DNA from: Saccharicrinis sp965230625
GTDB taxonomy: Bacteria; Bacteroidota; Bacteroidia; Bacteroidales; Marinilabiliaceae
Length of the DNA stretch: 64,000 bases
Reading direction: 5' to 3'
Assembly (NCBI GenBank): GCA_965230625.1
Contig: CBDDLL010000001.1
Location: 3,968,001 to 4,032,000 of the forward strand
Numbering within the stretch: the stretch's first letter is position 1; each line of letters opens with the position of its first letter. Below the pieces are notes generated by a model. The model was not told where the DNA came from. It made no database searches and saw only the letters and a list, made by a program, of their open reading frames with translations. Positions 1 to 7,488 of the stretch are shown piece after piece. The position numbers were made by a program, and so were the translations under genes.

Positions 1-5
1 TAGCG

Positions 6-884
6 ATGCAAATTATAGATGGTAAAGCAACATCACAAAAGGTAAAAGACGAAATTGCAGCAGAAGTGGCTCAAATTAAAGAAAATGGGGGTAAGATTCC
101 TCATTTGGCGGCAGTATTGGTTGGTCATGATGGAGGTAGTGAAACTTATGTAGCTGCTAAAATTAAAGCTTGTGAGTATGTTGGTTTTAAATCGTCTTTA
201 ATTCGCTTTGAAGATGATGTTACTGAAGAAGAGTTATTGGCCAAGGTTGATGATTTAAATAACGATTCTGATATTGATGGTTTTATTGTTCAACTTCCGT
301 TACCAAAGCATATCTCTGAAGAGAAAGTAACAGATGCAGTTGATTACAGAAAAGATGTTGATGGTTTCCATCCTCAAAATGTTGGTAGAATGAGTATTGG
401 TTCTCCAGCCTTTGTTTCAGCTACTCCGCAAGGGATTATGGAATTAATCAAACGTTATGAAATTGAGACTTTAGGAAAACATGTAGTTGTTATTGGTAGA
501 AGTAACATTGTTGGTCGCCCAATGAGTATTTTGCTTTCTCAAAAAGGTTATCCTGGCGATGCTACTGTTACAGTTTGTCATAGTCGTACTTCCAATTTAA
601 AAGAGGTATGCTTATCAGCAGATATTATTATTGCAGCTATTGGTTCGCCGGAGTTTGTTAAAGAGGATATGGTTAAAGAAGGTGCTGTGGTAATTGATGT
701 AGGTACTACCCGAGTAAAAAGTGATAAAACTAAATCGGGATGGAAACTTAAAGGTGATGTGGCGTATGACGAGGTTGCACCAAAATGTAGTTGGATAACA
801 CCGGTTCCCGGAGGTGTTGGACCAATGACTATTGCTTCTTTATTACAAAACACTTTAAAAGCTTCGAAAAAGGAAATTTACTAA
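6..884 (+). CDS. folD: Bifunctional methylenetetrahydrofolate dehydrogenase/cyclohydrolase FolD
   Basis: FolD interconverts 5,10-methylene-, methenyl- and 10-formyl-tetrahydrofolate in the cytoplasm, supplying one-carbon units for purine and formyl-Met synthesis. The 292-residue protein is full length for the family. The N-terminal catalytic motif YVAAKIKACEYVGF carries the expected Tyr and Lys. The substrate-binding stretch DGFIVQLPLPKH, the Rossmann motif VVIGRSNIVGRP and the C-terminal PVPGGVGPMTIA are all present and in order. The ATG lies five bases inside the window, so upstream context is not visible. A strong hairpin terminator follows, so the gene ends its transcription unit. I see nothing unusual in it. 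Confidence 0.97.
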   Translation: MQIIDGKATSQKVKDEIAAEVAQIKENGGKIPHLAAVLVGHDGGSETYVAAKIKACEYVGFKSSLIRFEDDVTEEELLAKVDDLNNDSDIDGFIVQLPLPKHISEEKVTDAVDYRKDVDGFHPQNVGRMSIGSPAFVSATPQGIMELIKRYEIETLGKHVVVIGRSNIVGRPMSILLSQKGYPGDATVTVCHSRTSNLKEVCLSADIIIAAIGSPEFVKEDMVKEGAVVIDVGTTRVKSDKTKSGWKLKGDVAYDEVAPKCSWITPVPGGVGPMTIASLLQNTLKASKKEIY

Positions 885-936
885 GATATTATTTAGATAG
901 ATGTCGACAGCCATTTTGCTGGTTAGATAAAATATA

Positions 937-972
937 AGCCTTTCTGGATTTGATTTTCAGAAAGGCTTTTTT
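937..972 (+). terminator. Rho-independent terminator after folD
   Basis: A perfect 10-bp stem (AGCCTTTCTG / CAGAAAGGCT) with an 11-nt loop is followed by a run of T. It lies 53 bases after the folD stop. Confidence 0.85.
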
Positions 973-1000
973 AATTTAGAGACAAATCAAATTAATATTT

Positions 1001-1540
1001 ATGGATACAAGTGATATAAAAATTGGAACTCGGGTAGAGCATCCAAGATATGGTGAAGGTATTATTGCTAAAATTACATTAGGAGCGTATATTATATTCT
1101 TTGAGCAAGGAGGTAAGATGGAAATTCCTAAAACTAGTGGTCATCTGAATATAATGGAAACACCAGAAGAAGGTGATGTAGAAGCTGTATCAGCTCAGGA
1201 GTTACGCAATACTATTTCGCAGGTGTTAGACGAATATGGAGTATTACCAGCTGAAATAGAACTAGGAAATAAGTGGATAGGAGGAAAATTAGAGTTGGTT
1301 CCAGGAAACGAATCGTTACAGCCTAAAGAAATTCCTATTGAGACTTTTTTCAAGAAAATAGTTATGGTTCGTGATCGATTAAGGGTATTGGAGCAAAATA
1401 TCAATTCTAGTGAATCTCTCTCGGAAGAAGAAAAAGTTCACATTCAGCAATATATAACCCGTGCCTATGGAAGCTTGACTACTTTTAATGTTTTGTTTGC
1501 TGATAAAGAGGATAATTTTGTAGGAAGTAGTAAAAAATAA
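1001..1540 (+). CDS. Conserved protein with N-terminal Tudor-like (UvrD/PcrA C-terminal type) motif
   Basis: This is a 179-residue soluble protein with no signal peptide. Residues 8-30 (GTRVEHPRYGEGIIAKI) match the small beta-barrel motif found at the C terminus of UvrD/PcrA helicases and in CarD-like and Tudor-like folds, which usually contacts RNA polymerase or nucleic acid. The rest is mixed alpha/beta: a central segment around IELGNKWIGGKLELVPGN and a helical C-terminal half (IETFFKKIVMVRDRLRVLEQNI). I recall similar stand-alone proteins in Bacteroidota but know no assigned function. It has its own start after the folD terminator and ends at a strong bidirectional hairpin, so it looks monocistronic. 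The function is unknown; a nucleic-acid or polymerase-associated role is only inferred from the N-terminal motif. Confidence 0.8.
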   Translation: MDTSDIKIGTRVEHPRYGEGIIAKITLGAYIIFFEQGGKMEIPKTSGHLNIMETPEEGDVEAVSAQELRNTISQVLDEYGVLPAEIELGNKWIGGKLELVPGNESLQPKEIPIETFFKKIVMVRDRLRVLEQNINSSESLSEEEKVHIQQYITRAYGSLTTFNVLFADKEDNFVGSSKK

Positions 1541-1548
1541 TATAGAAT

Positions 1549-1590
1549 TTAATCCCAATGCACCTGCCTATATAGGTGCATCGGGATTAA
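1549..1590. terminator. Bidirectional hairpin between convergent genes
   Basis: A long stem pairs TTAATCCC plus AATGCACCT with AGGTGCATC plus GGGATTAA. It separates the plus-strand gene ending at 1540 from the minus-strand gene ending at 1605. The symmetry suggests it serves both directions. Confidence 0.7.
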
Positions 1591-1604
1591 TTCATATGTA
1601 TTGT

Positions 1605-2399
1605 TTATTTGAATTGAGCAATCACATCTTTTATTTCTTGCATGTCAATAAGTATTTTCTTTTCAACAAATGTACTATCCATTTTATAACTTAATGATGC
1701 TTTAATACGATCATCATGATGGGGATGAGTCATAAGCAATTCCAAATTTTTATTATAGGATAAACCTTCATTTTCAAGTTTTCTGAATAACTTAGCAACT
1801 ACTCTTGGCGATATTCCTGATTTTTCAAGAAGTTCAAAGGCAAATTGATCAGCCTCTTCTTCTTGTTTTCGATCAAAAACAGTTGAGATAGCCGTTTGGC
1901 TTACCTCTTCAAGTACAGAAGAGTCACCAGATATTAGAATGGAGATTCCTAACTTTTTGATTAAGCGAGAAATTAAATGGCGATTTTCAATATGACCAAT
2001 TTCGTGTGCTATTACAGAAGAAAATTCTTCCGGAGTATCGCAAAACTCTATTAGTCCGGTATAAATGATTATATATCCACCAGGTAAAGCAAATGCATTT
2101 ACTTGGTTGTTATTGGTTATAATAAAGTTATAGTCAAATTGAGCATCTTCAATATGGGGGCTTAATCGGTAAAAAATAGAATCGATAAATGAATTAATCT
2201 TTTCGTTAGAAAGAGTATCCAATTCTCCACTTTCTATAAGCAAGTTCTCAACCATTTCTCTTCCAATTGTTTTCTCTTTTTCTACCGATAGAGATAGGTT
2301 CGATGCTTTAGGAAAAATGGGTACATAAGTAAAAACCAACCATATGGCTACAAATAATCCAACTAAAATGGATAAGTCTCTCCAAATTCTTTTACTCAT
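1605..2399 (-). CDS. Membrane-anchored M48-family zinc metallopeptidase
   Basis: A 264-residue protein with one N-terminal hydrophobic segment (about residues 10-30) that anchors it in the envelope or acts as an uncleaved signal. The catalytic zinc motif HEIGH is at about 132-136 in the context VIAHEIGHIENRH, and a third-ligand Glu lies in EEEADQFA near residue 182. Together these define the M48 family (BepA/LoiP-like). Such enzymes degrade or help fold envelope proteins. It is the last gene of a three-gene minus-strand operon with DUF4389 and DUF4870-like membrane proteins, only 5 bp after the middle gene. A role in envelope quality control is inferred from family and context. Confidence 0.9.
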   Translation of the reverse strand: MSKRIWRDLSILVGLFVAIWLVFTYVPIFPKASNLSLSVEKEKTIGREMVENLLIESGELDTLSNEKINSFIDSIFYRLSPHIEDAQFDYNFIITNNNQVNAFALPGGYIIIYTGLIEFCDTPEEFSSVIAHEIGHIENRHLISRLIKKLGISILISGDSSVLEEVSQTAISTVFDRKQEEEADQFAFELLEKSGISPRVVAKLFRKLENEGLSYNKNLELLMTHPHHDDRIKASLSYKMDSTFVEKKILIDMQEIKDVIAQFK

Positions 2400-2404
2400 T
2401 TAAT

Positions 2405-2899
2405 TTATAATTTAGGAGGGAGGTTACATACTTCTTTTTTGATGTACAATGGATTTGTTGCTGAAAATACTCGAGCATAAGCAATCTTTCCGAAAAATAA
2501 AAAATAATAAAACTGTCCTTTTCGAGCAGATATTGCCGCAATAATACTGAAAATAATATATACAATATTTGCTATTATAACCATAGCTAAATATCCCCAA
2601 TATAAATCAGTTATTTCGTAATCGAAAAATATAAGTCTAATAGTCCAAAAAACCAATCCCATATTTAATAAGGTAGTAGGCAATTGCGAGTATAAAGACT
2701 GCAATAAATGAAAGTGAACAAATCGTCCTTTGGATCTATTAACGTAATAATATATTACAGCAGCTATTAGGTTTAAAGCAGGAAAAGGCAGCCCTGCTGC
2801 TAGGGCTGCAAACATCATTAAATAAGCCCCCATTGCGTCTTCCTTCTCTCTTGTAGAAATTTCATGAGGCTGTGGTAATTCAACGTAATTTGTATGCAT
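2405..2899 (-). CDS. DUF4870-like (Tic20-type) small integral membrane protein
   Basis: A 164-residue protein with four probable membrane helices. A short polar N terminus ends in STREKEDAMGAYLMMFAALA. It is followed by LPFPALNLIAAVIYYYVNRSKGRFVHFHLLQSL, whose arrangement (helix, short loop with Lys/Arg, then a His-rich amphipathic stretch before the next helix) is typical of DUF4870 proteins. Two further helices follow (about 100-140). No enzymatic motif is visible. It lies between a DUF4389 gene (26 bp upstream) and an M48 protease gene (5 bp downstream) and is probably co-transcribed with both. The function is unknown; the family assignment is moderately secure from the pattern alone. Confidence 0.75.
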   Translation of the reverse strand: MHTNYVELPQPHEISTREKEDAMGAYLMMFAALAAGLPFPALNLIAAVIYYYVNRSKGRFVHFHLLQSLYSQLPTTLLNMGLVFWTIRLIFFDYEITDLYWGYLAMVIIANIVYIIFSIIAAISARKGQFYYFLFFGKIAYARVFSATNPLYIKKEVCNLPPKL

Positions 2900-2925
2900 T
2901 TGTATTAATATAATTACAATTTACA

Positions 2926-3510
2926 TTATTCTTTTCCCGAAAACGGAGGATATACATCAGTCATGTTTGATAAATATAGGTTTACGCGAGTAGCCCATCT
3001 CAACGTACCAACATTAAATGTATGCATAGATTCAGGATACTTTCCAGTGAAAAGAACAGCCCAAAATGCAATAAAAGTTAAAAAAGAAGTAGCTAAACTT
3101 CTAAAATACAATACGAAAAAGTGAGGTATTATTACATAGAATGCACCAAAGAAGAAACGTAATATGGTAACTCCACGACTAATTGTTTCAGGGTAAGGTA
3201 TTTCTACAGTTGTAGAATCATCTGTAGCTGTGATTCCGAAAGCAGGATAACCGTCACTTAAATTATACATTCTTGCATTTAATCTTGTACTCCAACGAAT
3301 TACACCAACTTGAAATTCATAAAAACTTTGTGGATATCGGCCAGTAAATAAAATAGACCAGAAAGCAATAAAACCAAGAATACTACTCCATATACTAATA
3401 AATAGTAATAAAAATAAGTGAGGTAAAACAATGTAAAACATGCCAAAAAAAGCTCTTAACAATAATTCACCTCTTGAATAACTCTCTTGATGTTTAATTT
3501 CGAATTGCAT
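2926..3510 (-). CDS. Tandem-duplicated DUF4389 membrane protein
   Basis: A 194-residue membrane protein made of two copies of a DUF4389-type unit. Each copy has Arg-x(0-2)-Phe-Phe-Gly-x-Phe-Tyr (RAFFGMFYIVLPH and RFFFGAFYVIIPH), then a hydrophobic pair ending in FIAFWSILFTGRYPQSFYEF or FIAFWAVLFTGKYPESMHTF, then RWSTR or RWATR and a DxYPxF tail. The duplication spans about residues 12-100 and 108-194. It is the first gene of the minus-strand operon that continues into the DUF4870-like protein and the M48 protease. The function is unknown; the conserved YP and RW motifs suggest a structural or sensory membrane role. Confidence 0.85.
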   Translation of the reverse strand: MQFEIKHQESYSRGELLLRAFFGMFYIVLPHLFLLLFISIWSSILGFIAFWSILFTGRYPQSFYEFQVGVIRWSTRLNARMYNLSDGYPAFGITATDDSTTVEIPYPETISRGVTILRFFFGAFYVIIPHFFVLYFRSLATSFLTFIAFWAVLFTGKYPESMHTFNVGTLRWATRVNLYLSNMTDVYPPFSGKE

Positions 3511-3666
3511 AATAAATTAATTTTAGTTTAATAGGTTTAAAATTATGTGTAAAATAAATGTTTGTTAAACTGTTGGAACATTATATTAAAACGTTAAAAA
3601 TATAATTTCTTGACAATATACGGGTGATTTAGATTATTGTTATCATTTATTTTACATAAATATGAA

Positions 3667-4686
3667 TTAGTTTTCATTATCATAAAGCAGCCAGGCTTTT
3701 TTAACTATGTATTTAATTCTTCTTCTAATGGCATTTGGAGAAATAACTTCCATTGCATCTCCATATCCTAAAATCATTCTTTCCAGTTCGTAATTAGGAA
3801 CCACCTTAATGGTAAAAATCATACCATCTTCATTGTTAGAAATTACTTGTTGAGAAGAATGCATAGGTTTTGTAATAATGTATGGTGCATTTTTCTTATC
3901 TACTTTAAGAGTTATTTTTCGGGGTAATAATCCTTCATTCTTGGTTGCTCCAATTATATCTTTATAATAAATACTCGGGTGAAACTCAGGATCGTCTTTG
4001 TATTTTACTTCTTCGGCTAAGGATAAATGTAAAATTCTATCTAAAGCAAGGGTTAATATGATGTCTGTTTTATTTTTCTTACCCACAACAAACCATCTAT
4101 TGTTATATTCTTTAAGTAAATAGGCATGAAAATATATTCTCTGACTTTGTTTGGCTTTAAATGATTTATACTGAATTTGGACGACCTTTTTCTTTAAGAT
4201 GGCTTGGTATAGCTCATTGAGATGTTCCAATCCTTTTAGATTTTCGTTTTTATCCATATGGATTATTGGACGAGAACCAGTCTCTTCTGTATAAATTTTG
4301 TTTTCTAGTTTTTGAATTAGGGAAGACATTTCTTTAAAGTGGTTAAAATCCTGAAACTGTTTTAGAATTTCTACAGCATCAGTTAATTTTTCAAGATCTT
4401 GGTCTGATAAAGGTAATTGCGTAATTGAGTAGTCAGGATCTTCGTAGGTATAGTATTTCTTTTCTTCCACAACGATGGGTGCATTGTAACCTAGCTTTTC
4501 ACTACGCATGGTTTGAATATCTAATTGCGTAGTACGCTTGCTTACACCTTTTCTTATTCCTTCATATTCATAAAGAGCATCTGAGCATGCTTCCATCAAA
4601 TCTTCCAGAGTCCATTTGCGATATCTGTTTCTCAGGCATTTATCTATTGTTGTGTACCTAATAAGTGCGTTTCTGTTAACTGGCAT
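3667..4686 (-). CDS. WYL-domain transcriptional regulator, divergent from the slipin/rtcB locus
   Basis: A 339-residue cytoplasmic protein with the layout of WYL regulators. An N-terminal winged-helix region (about 1-80, including RYRKWTLEDLMEACSDALYE) is followed by a helical linker. The WYL domain lies at about 155-245 (VVQIQYKSFKAKQSQRIYFH, then LLKEYNNRWFVVGKK) and a WCX-type C-terminal extension ends the protein. WYL domains sense nucleic acids or nucleotide ligands and often control stress or defence loci. The gene is transcribed away from the intergenic region that holds the tRNA-like RNA and slipin, with an inverted repeat 57-84 bp upstream of its start. This makes it the obvious candidate regulator of that locus; the target is inferred. 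Confidence 0.9.
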   Translation of the reverse strand: MPVNRNALIRYTTIDKCLRNRYRKWTLEDLMEACSDALYEYEGIRKGVSKRTTQLDIQTMRSEKLGYNAPIVVEEKKYYTYEDPDYSITQLPLSDQDLEKLTDAVEILKQFQDFNHFKEMSSLIQKLENKIYTEETGSRPIIHMDKNENLKGLEHLNELYQAILKKKVVQIQYKSFKAKQSQRIYFHAYLLKEYNNRWFVVGKKNKTDIILTLALDRILHLSLAEEVKYKDDPEFHPSIYYKDIIGATKNEGLLPRKITLKVDKKNAPYIITKPMHSSQQVISNNEDGMIFTIKVVPNYELERMILGYGDAMEVISPNAIRRRIKYIVKKAWLLYDNEN

Positions 4687-4742
4687 TTGTAAGGTTTTAT
4701 TAAAATTTTCAAGAAAAATAGAAAAAAGTTTTAACTGCGCAA

Positions 4743-4787
4743 AAAGATTGCGTAGTGGTATGCAATCTTTGCATCGTAGTTCTTTGA
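4743..4787 (+). promoter_or_regulatory. Inverted repeat plus boxA-like element between WYL gene and tRNA-like RNA
   Basis: A perfect 9-bp inverted repeat (AAAGATTGC / GCAATCTTT) with a 10-nt spacer occupies 4743-4770. Its right arm runs into AATCTTTG, one base off the Bacteroidota TANNTTTG -7 box. Just downstream, 4778-4787 reads AGTTCTTTGA, which resembles the boxA-like antitermination element I recall before 16S rRNA genes in Bacteroidota. I infer a regulated promoter firing rightward into a stable-RNA transcript, with the repeat as a possible WYL operator. No convincing -33 box was found. Confidence 0.45.
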
Positions 4788-4937
4788 TAATAGATTAAAA
4801 TATTACTTCTAAAGGAAGTTAAAAATATGAAGGTTGATATGTTTAGTAAGACCTGATGAGAGTATTTTAGCTCCATGGTGTTGTTCTAAGTATAGTTCAA
4901 TATGCTGCTTGATTAAATATATTGGTTTTCATTTGGT

Positions 4938-5001
4938 GTTTATGTATGGAGGTTCGAGTCCTTCTCCCTTATGGGATAGCTAAATTGGTATAGCAATAAA
5001 C
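4938..5001 (+). ncRNA. Circularly permuted tRNA-like RNA module with closed acceptor
   Basis: Read in tRNA terms the parts occur in the order anticodon-3' half, T-arm, acceptor, D-arm, anticodon-5' half. GTTTAT (4938-4943) can pair with ATAAAC (4996-5001) as an anticodon-type stem. A 4-nt variable loop is followed by a T-stem GGAGG/CCTTC around the canonical loop TTCGAGT (4953-4959). The acceptor strands TCCC and GGGA (4965-4976) are joined by a TTAT tetraloop, so there is no free CCA end. TA then leads to a D-stem GCTA/TAGC around AATTGGTA with the conserved GG, and a single A as at tRNA position 26. The open ends lie at the anticodon loop, as in a cleaved tRNA. This was read by eye, not from a folding program. 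It is not a canonical tRNA. Salmonella YrlA (a Y RNA) is a known tRNA mimic and the closest analogy I know. Confidence 0.6.
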
Positions 5002-5007
5002 TTTGTG

Positions 5008-5070
5008 GTAATGTCCTTTTAGACATCGTCAGGTTCGAATCCTGAAATGGACTTTTAATCCATCAATTAC
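5008..5070 (+). ncRNA. Second T-arm-bearing structured RNA module
   Basis: Immediately downstream of the permuted module are three consecutive hairpins: ATGTC/GACAT (loop CTTTTA), a perfect T-arm TCAGG/CCTGA around TTCGAAT (5029-5045), and ATGGA/TCCAT (loop CTTTTAA). They can be closed by GTAAT (5008-5012) pairing with ATTAC (5066-5070), although part of the first strand competes with hairpin one. As in the first module, the T-arm is followed directly by a closed acceptor-like hairpin. An alternative fold pairs GTCCTTT with AATGGAC to give an acceptor/T-arm minihelix. No D-arm is visible. It is probably part of the same transcript; the transcript ends are unknown. Confidence 0.45.
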
Positions 5071-5330
5071 AATTTCCTGAAAGTAGTATTTATAATTGCC
5101 AGTTTTATGCTTTGCATAACAACAGTCTTGTTTCAGCTTAGCAAAATGGATGTTTTAAATGATGCAGGCAGTCACTATGAATGGGCGAATGCTATTATAA
5201 AGTTAATAACTAAAGCTTATACATACTGATTGAAAAATTCTTTAAAAGTCTGTTTTCCGCAGAAATAGGATGGTAAAATAAGTACTACTTTCTTTTTAAA
5301 GATGAGAAAAACAAACTAAACTATAAAACA

Positions 5331-6437
5331 ATGAAGCGAGTAAGAATTAATAAAGGAAAAGTAGGTTTGGTATATCAGAACGGTGATTACAAACGTGTTT
5401 TACAGGCTGGTAAGTATTGGTTATTCCCAAAAGAACAGGTGAATATTTATGATATGTCGGTACTATTTGAATCCAAATCTGAATTAAATATACTTTTGGA
5501 AGATGCTCAACTGGCATCTATGCTTCATGTAATTGAAGTAAATGATAAAGAGTTGGCTTTGGTTTACAAAAACGGCTTGTTTTCAAAGGTGTTAAGTGCT
5601 GGTAGATATGCATATTGGCAAGGATTTACTGAGTTTAAAATAATTAAAGCGAATATTGGTAAGGTATATATAGATGAGGATATTGATTCTTCATTATACA
5701 GACATCCTGAGTTACATTCTAAACTAAGGGTATATCGCGTTGAGTCGTATGAAAAAGGATTACTGTTTATAAACGACTGTTTTGAAAAGGAATTGCAGCC
5801 AGGGATGCATTATTTTTGGGTGAATGAAATTCCCATTATTGTTAAAAAGGCAGATATGCGTACACTGCAATTGGAAATTTCAGGTCAAGAACTGTTAACT
5901 AAAGACAAAGCTGCTTTACGTATGAGTATGTTTGCGACATACAAAGTGGAAGATGTTATGCTGGCTTTAATTGATAATAAAGATTACGAAAAGCAATTGT
6001 ATATTCAATTTCAATTGGCATTGCGAGAGTTTATTGGTGCATTAACCTTGGATGAATTATTAGAAAGAAAGGATGAAGTTAGTGCATATGTGTTAAACGT
6101 TGTGAAGCAAAAAGCAGTAAAACTAGGTGTAAAGGTAGTAGATGCAGGAGTAAGAGATATTATTATGCCTGGAGATGTAAAAGAAATAATGAATCAGGTA
6201 TTAATTGCGCAAAAAAAGGCACAAGCCAATATCATTACACGGAGAGAAGAAACTGCTTCTACTAGAAGTTTATTGAACACTGCTAAATTAATGGAGGATA
6301 ACGAAATGTTGTTTAAACTAAAAGAGATGGAGTATGTGGAGAAAATTGCAGATAAGATCAATAATATTTCGGTATCTGGTGGAAATCAGGTGTTGGAACA
6401 GTTGAAAGGTATTTTTACTCCTGCAAATAGAGATTAA
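5331..6437 (+). CDS. Slipin-like SPFH/band-7 family protein
   Basis: A 368-residue protein. The N terminus holds three related beta-rich units: KGKVGLVYQNGDYKRVLQAGKYW at about 8-30, KELALVYKNGLFSKVLSAGRYAYW at about 73-96, and EKGLLFINDCFEKELQPGMHYFW at about 142-165. The third leads into the SPFH domain (about 165-300), with LTKDKAALRMSMFATYKVEDV and the family-typical LGVKVVDAGVRDIIMPGDVKEIM. A helical tail follows (about 285-350). No clear transmembrane segment is present, unlike classical stomatins. Slipins of this type are found near rtcB in many bacteria, as noted in published surveys of RNA-repair loci. Its role there is unclear. The AT-rich start region has no Shine-Dalgarno, which is normal for the phylum. 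Confidence 0.88.
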   Translation: MKRVRINKGKVGLVYQNGDYKRVLQAGKYWLFPKEQVNIYDMSVLFESKSELNILLEDAQLASMLHVIEVNDKELALVYKNGLFSKVLSAGRYAYWQGFTEFKIIKANIGKVYIDEDIDSSLYRHPELHSKLRVYRVESYEKGLLFINDCFEKELQPGMHYFWVNEIPIIVKKADMRTLQLEISGQELLTKDKAALRMSMFATYKVEDVMLALIDNKDYEKQLYIQFQLALREFIGALTLDELLERKDEVSAYVLNVVKQKAVKLGVKVVDAGVRDIIMPGDVKEIMNQVLIAQKKAQANIITRREETASTRSLLNTAKLMEDNEMLFKLKEMEYVEKIADKINNISVSGGNQVLEQLKGIFTPANRD

Positions 6438-6451
6438 TAGCGAAGTAAACT

Positions 6452-6486
6452 AAAAGAGGCTGCCAAAAGTGACAGCCTCCAATTAA
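6452..6486. terminator. Hairpin between slipin and the minus-strand gene
   Basis: A 7-bp stem GAGGCTG/CAGCCTC is flanked by A-rich and T-poor sequence on the plus strand. Read on the minus strand the hairpin is followed by TTTTAG. It probably terminates the convergent minus-strand gene and possibly slipin as well. Confidence 0.6.
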
Positions 6487-6497
6487 AAGTAGGTATT

Positions 6498-6863
6498 TTA
6501 AATATTGTAAAAAATTGAGCCGTTTTTGCTATTAGCTTCGGTCATTAATTCAATATACAATAACATCTGCTCTTTTGATAGGAAGCTTCTAAGTTTCTCA
6601 GTAGAATTAGCTTGAACTTCCATTATTTTAGTTTTAAGATCTTTATCATTATGGTTTTTGTAATTATTAATTTCGGTAGCAGCTTTAAGAATTACTCCAT
6701 AGGTTAACATTGCTTGCTTGTCCGAAAGACCAAGAGAGTTTTTTAATTGAGCAGTTTGACTATGCGCAATTTGCTGTGCTAGTAATATTTGTTTTTCTGA
6801 ATTTGCCGATAACGATGTACTTAATGTTATGGCTAAGGCAATCAATACAAGATATTTCATCAT
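6498..6863 (-). CDS. Small secreted protein, Spy/CpxP-like in layout
   Basis: A 121-residue protein with a signal peptide (MMKYLVLIALAITLSTSLSA, cleavage probably near residue 20) and an all-helical mature part. It contains LKNSLGLSDKQAMLTYGVI and KLRSFLSKEQMLLYIEL, which resemble the LTxxQ-type repeats of Spy/CpxP periplasmic proteins, although the match is loose. It sits on the opposite strand between slipin and rtcB and is therefore not part of that plus-strand unit. The function is unknown. The start could be either of the first two ATG codons. Confidence 0.65.
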   Translation of the reverse strand: MMKYLVLIALAITLSTSLSANSEKQILLAQQIAHSQTAQLKNSLGLSDKQAMLTYGVILKAATEINNYKNHNDKDLKTKIMEVQANSTEKLRSFLSKEQMLLYIELMTEANSKNGSIFYNI

Positions 6864-7488
6864 TTTATGGTTTTAATTATTATTATTCGTTTTTATGGGG
6901 TCAATTATTATCATTATTTGACGATGCTAAATAACAACAAATAGTTATGCCATTAGGTTAAAGTAAAATGAATCTAGGTTAATTAAGGTTAAGCTTGAAA
7001 TACAGTATTTTACATTGGTTGAGCTCTTGTGTTAATAAGGTAAAAGTTGAAATAAATAATAGAATTTTGAGATGAACCTGATTTTTAAATAGAGGGATGA
7101 TTTTTTTAGGATATTTTTTAGATGTATACCTTTAAATATGATAGGGGAGCTATAAAACAGGTTGATAAGGGTGAAGCGAAATATATTGTTAACTGAATGT
7201 AAAAACATAACACTTTTTTACATTTGTGACTTTTAGCCAGGCCATAACAGACAAATATATTTACAAATAAAGAAGTTGGAGTAGTAGAATATCACTTTAA
7301 TACCAACTAAAAAAATGAAATGAACAAGAAATTTTGGCACATTTTATAAAGACAAAATTTTAAACATATGAAACTATCATGATTAAAGTAAAGCACACAG
7401 GAAGATGATTAAAGAACAGTGTTTCTTTGCCTTAGTGTTCATCAGTCTTGTGTCTTTATACTTGAATCTTGATACTAATTTTAAACAA
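6864..7488. other. Non-coding stretch upstream of rtcB
   Basis: About 620 AT-rich bases without a convincing gene. The only structure I see is the inverted repeat at 7197-7223. The frame of rtcB stays open from 7405, but the added 28 residues are hydrophobic and do not resemble the RtcB N terminus, so I treat them as untranslated leader. Confidence 0.5.
7197..7226 (+). promoter_or_regulatory. Inverted repeat overlapping a -7 box upstream of rtcB
   Basis: A perfect 9-bp inverted repeat, ATGTAAAAA (7197-7205) and TTTTTACAT (7215-7223), overlaps TACATTTG (7219-7226), an exact TANNTTTG -7 match. No -33 TTG lies at the usual distance, which would fit an activator-dependent or repressed promoter. 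It would give a long leader of about 250 nt before rtcB. Confidence 0.4.

Noticed and set aside
4973..5053. A conventional class II tRNA (Leu-like) starting near 4970 and ending at the second T-arm
   Set aside because: The D-arm and T-arm are good, but the acceptor strands (TATGGGA and AATGGAC) do not pair and the anticodon stem has only three of five pairs. The permuted reading pairs far better.
7405..7488. Upstream ATG for rtcB adding 28 hydrophobic residues
   Set aside because: RtcB homology starts at MKQVISTENRPIKMW (7489). The extension looks like translated leader sequence.
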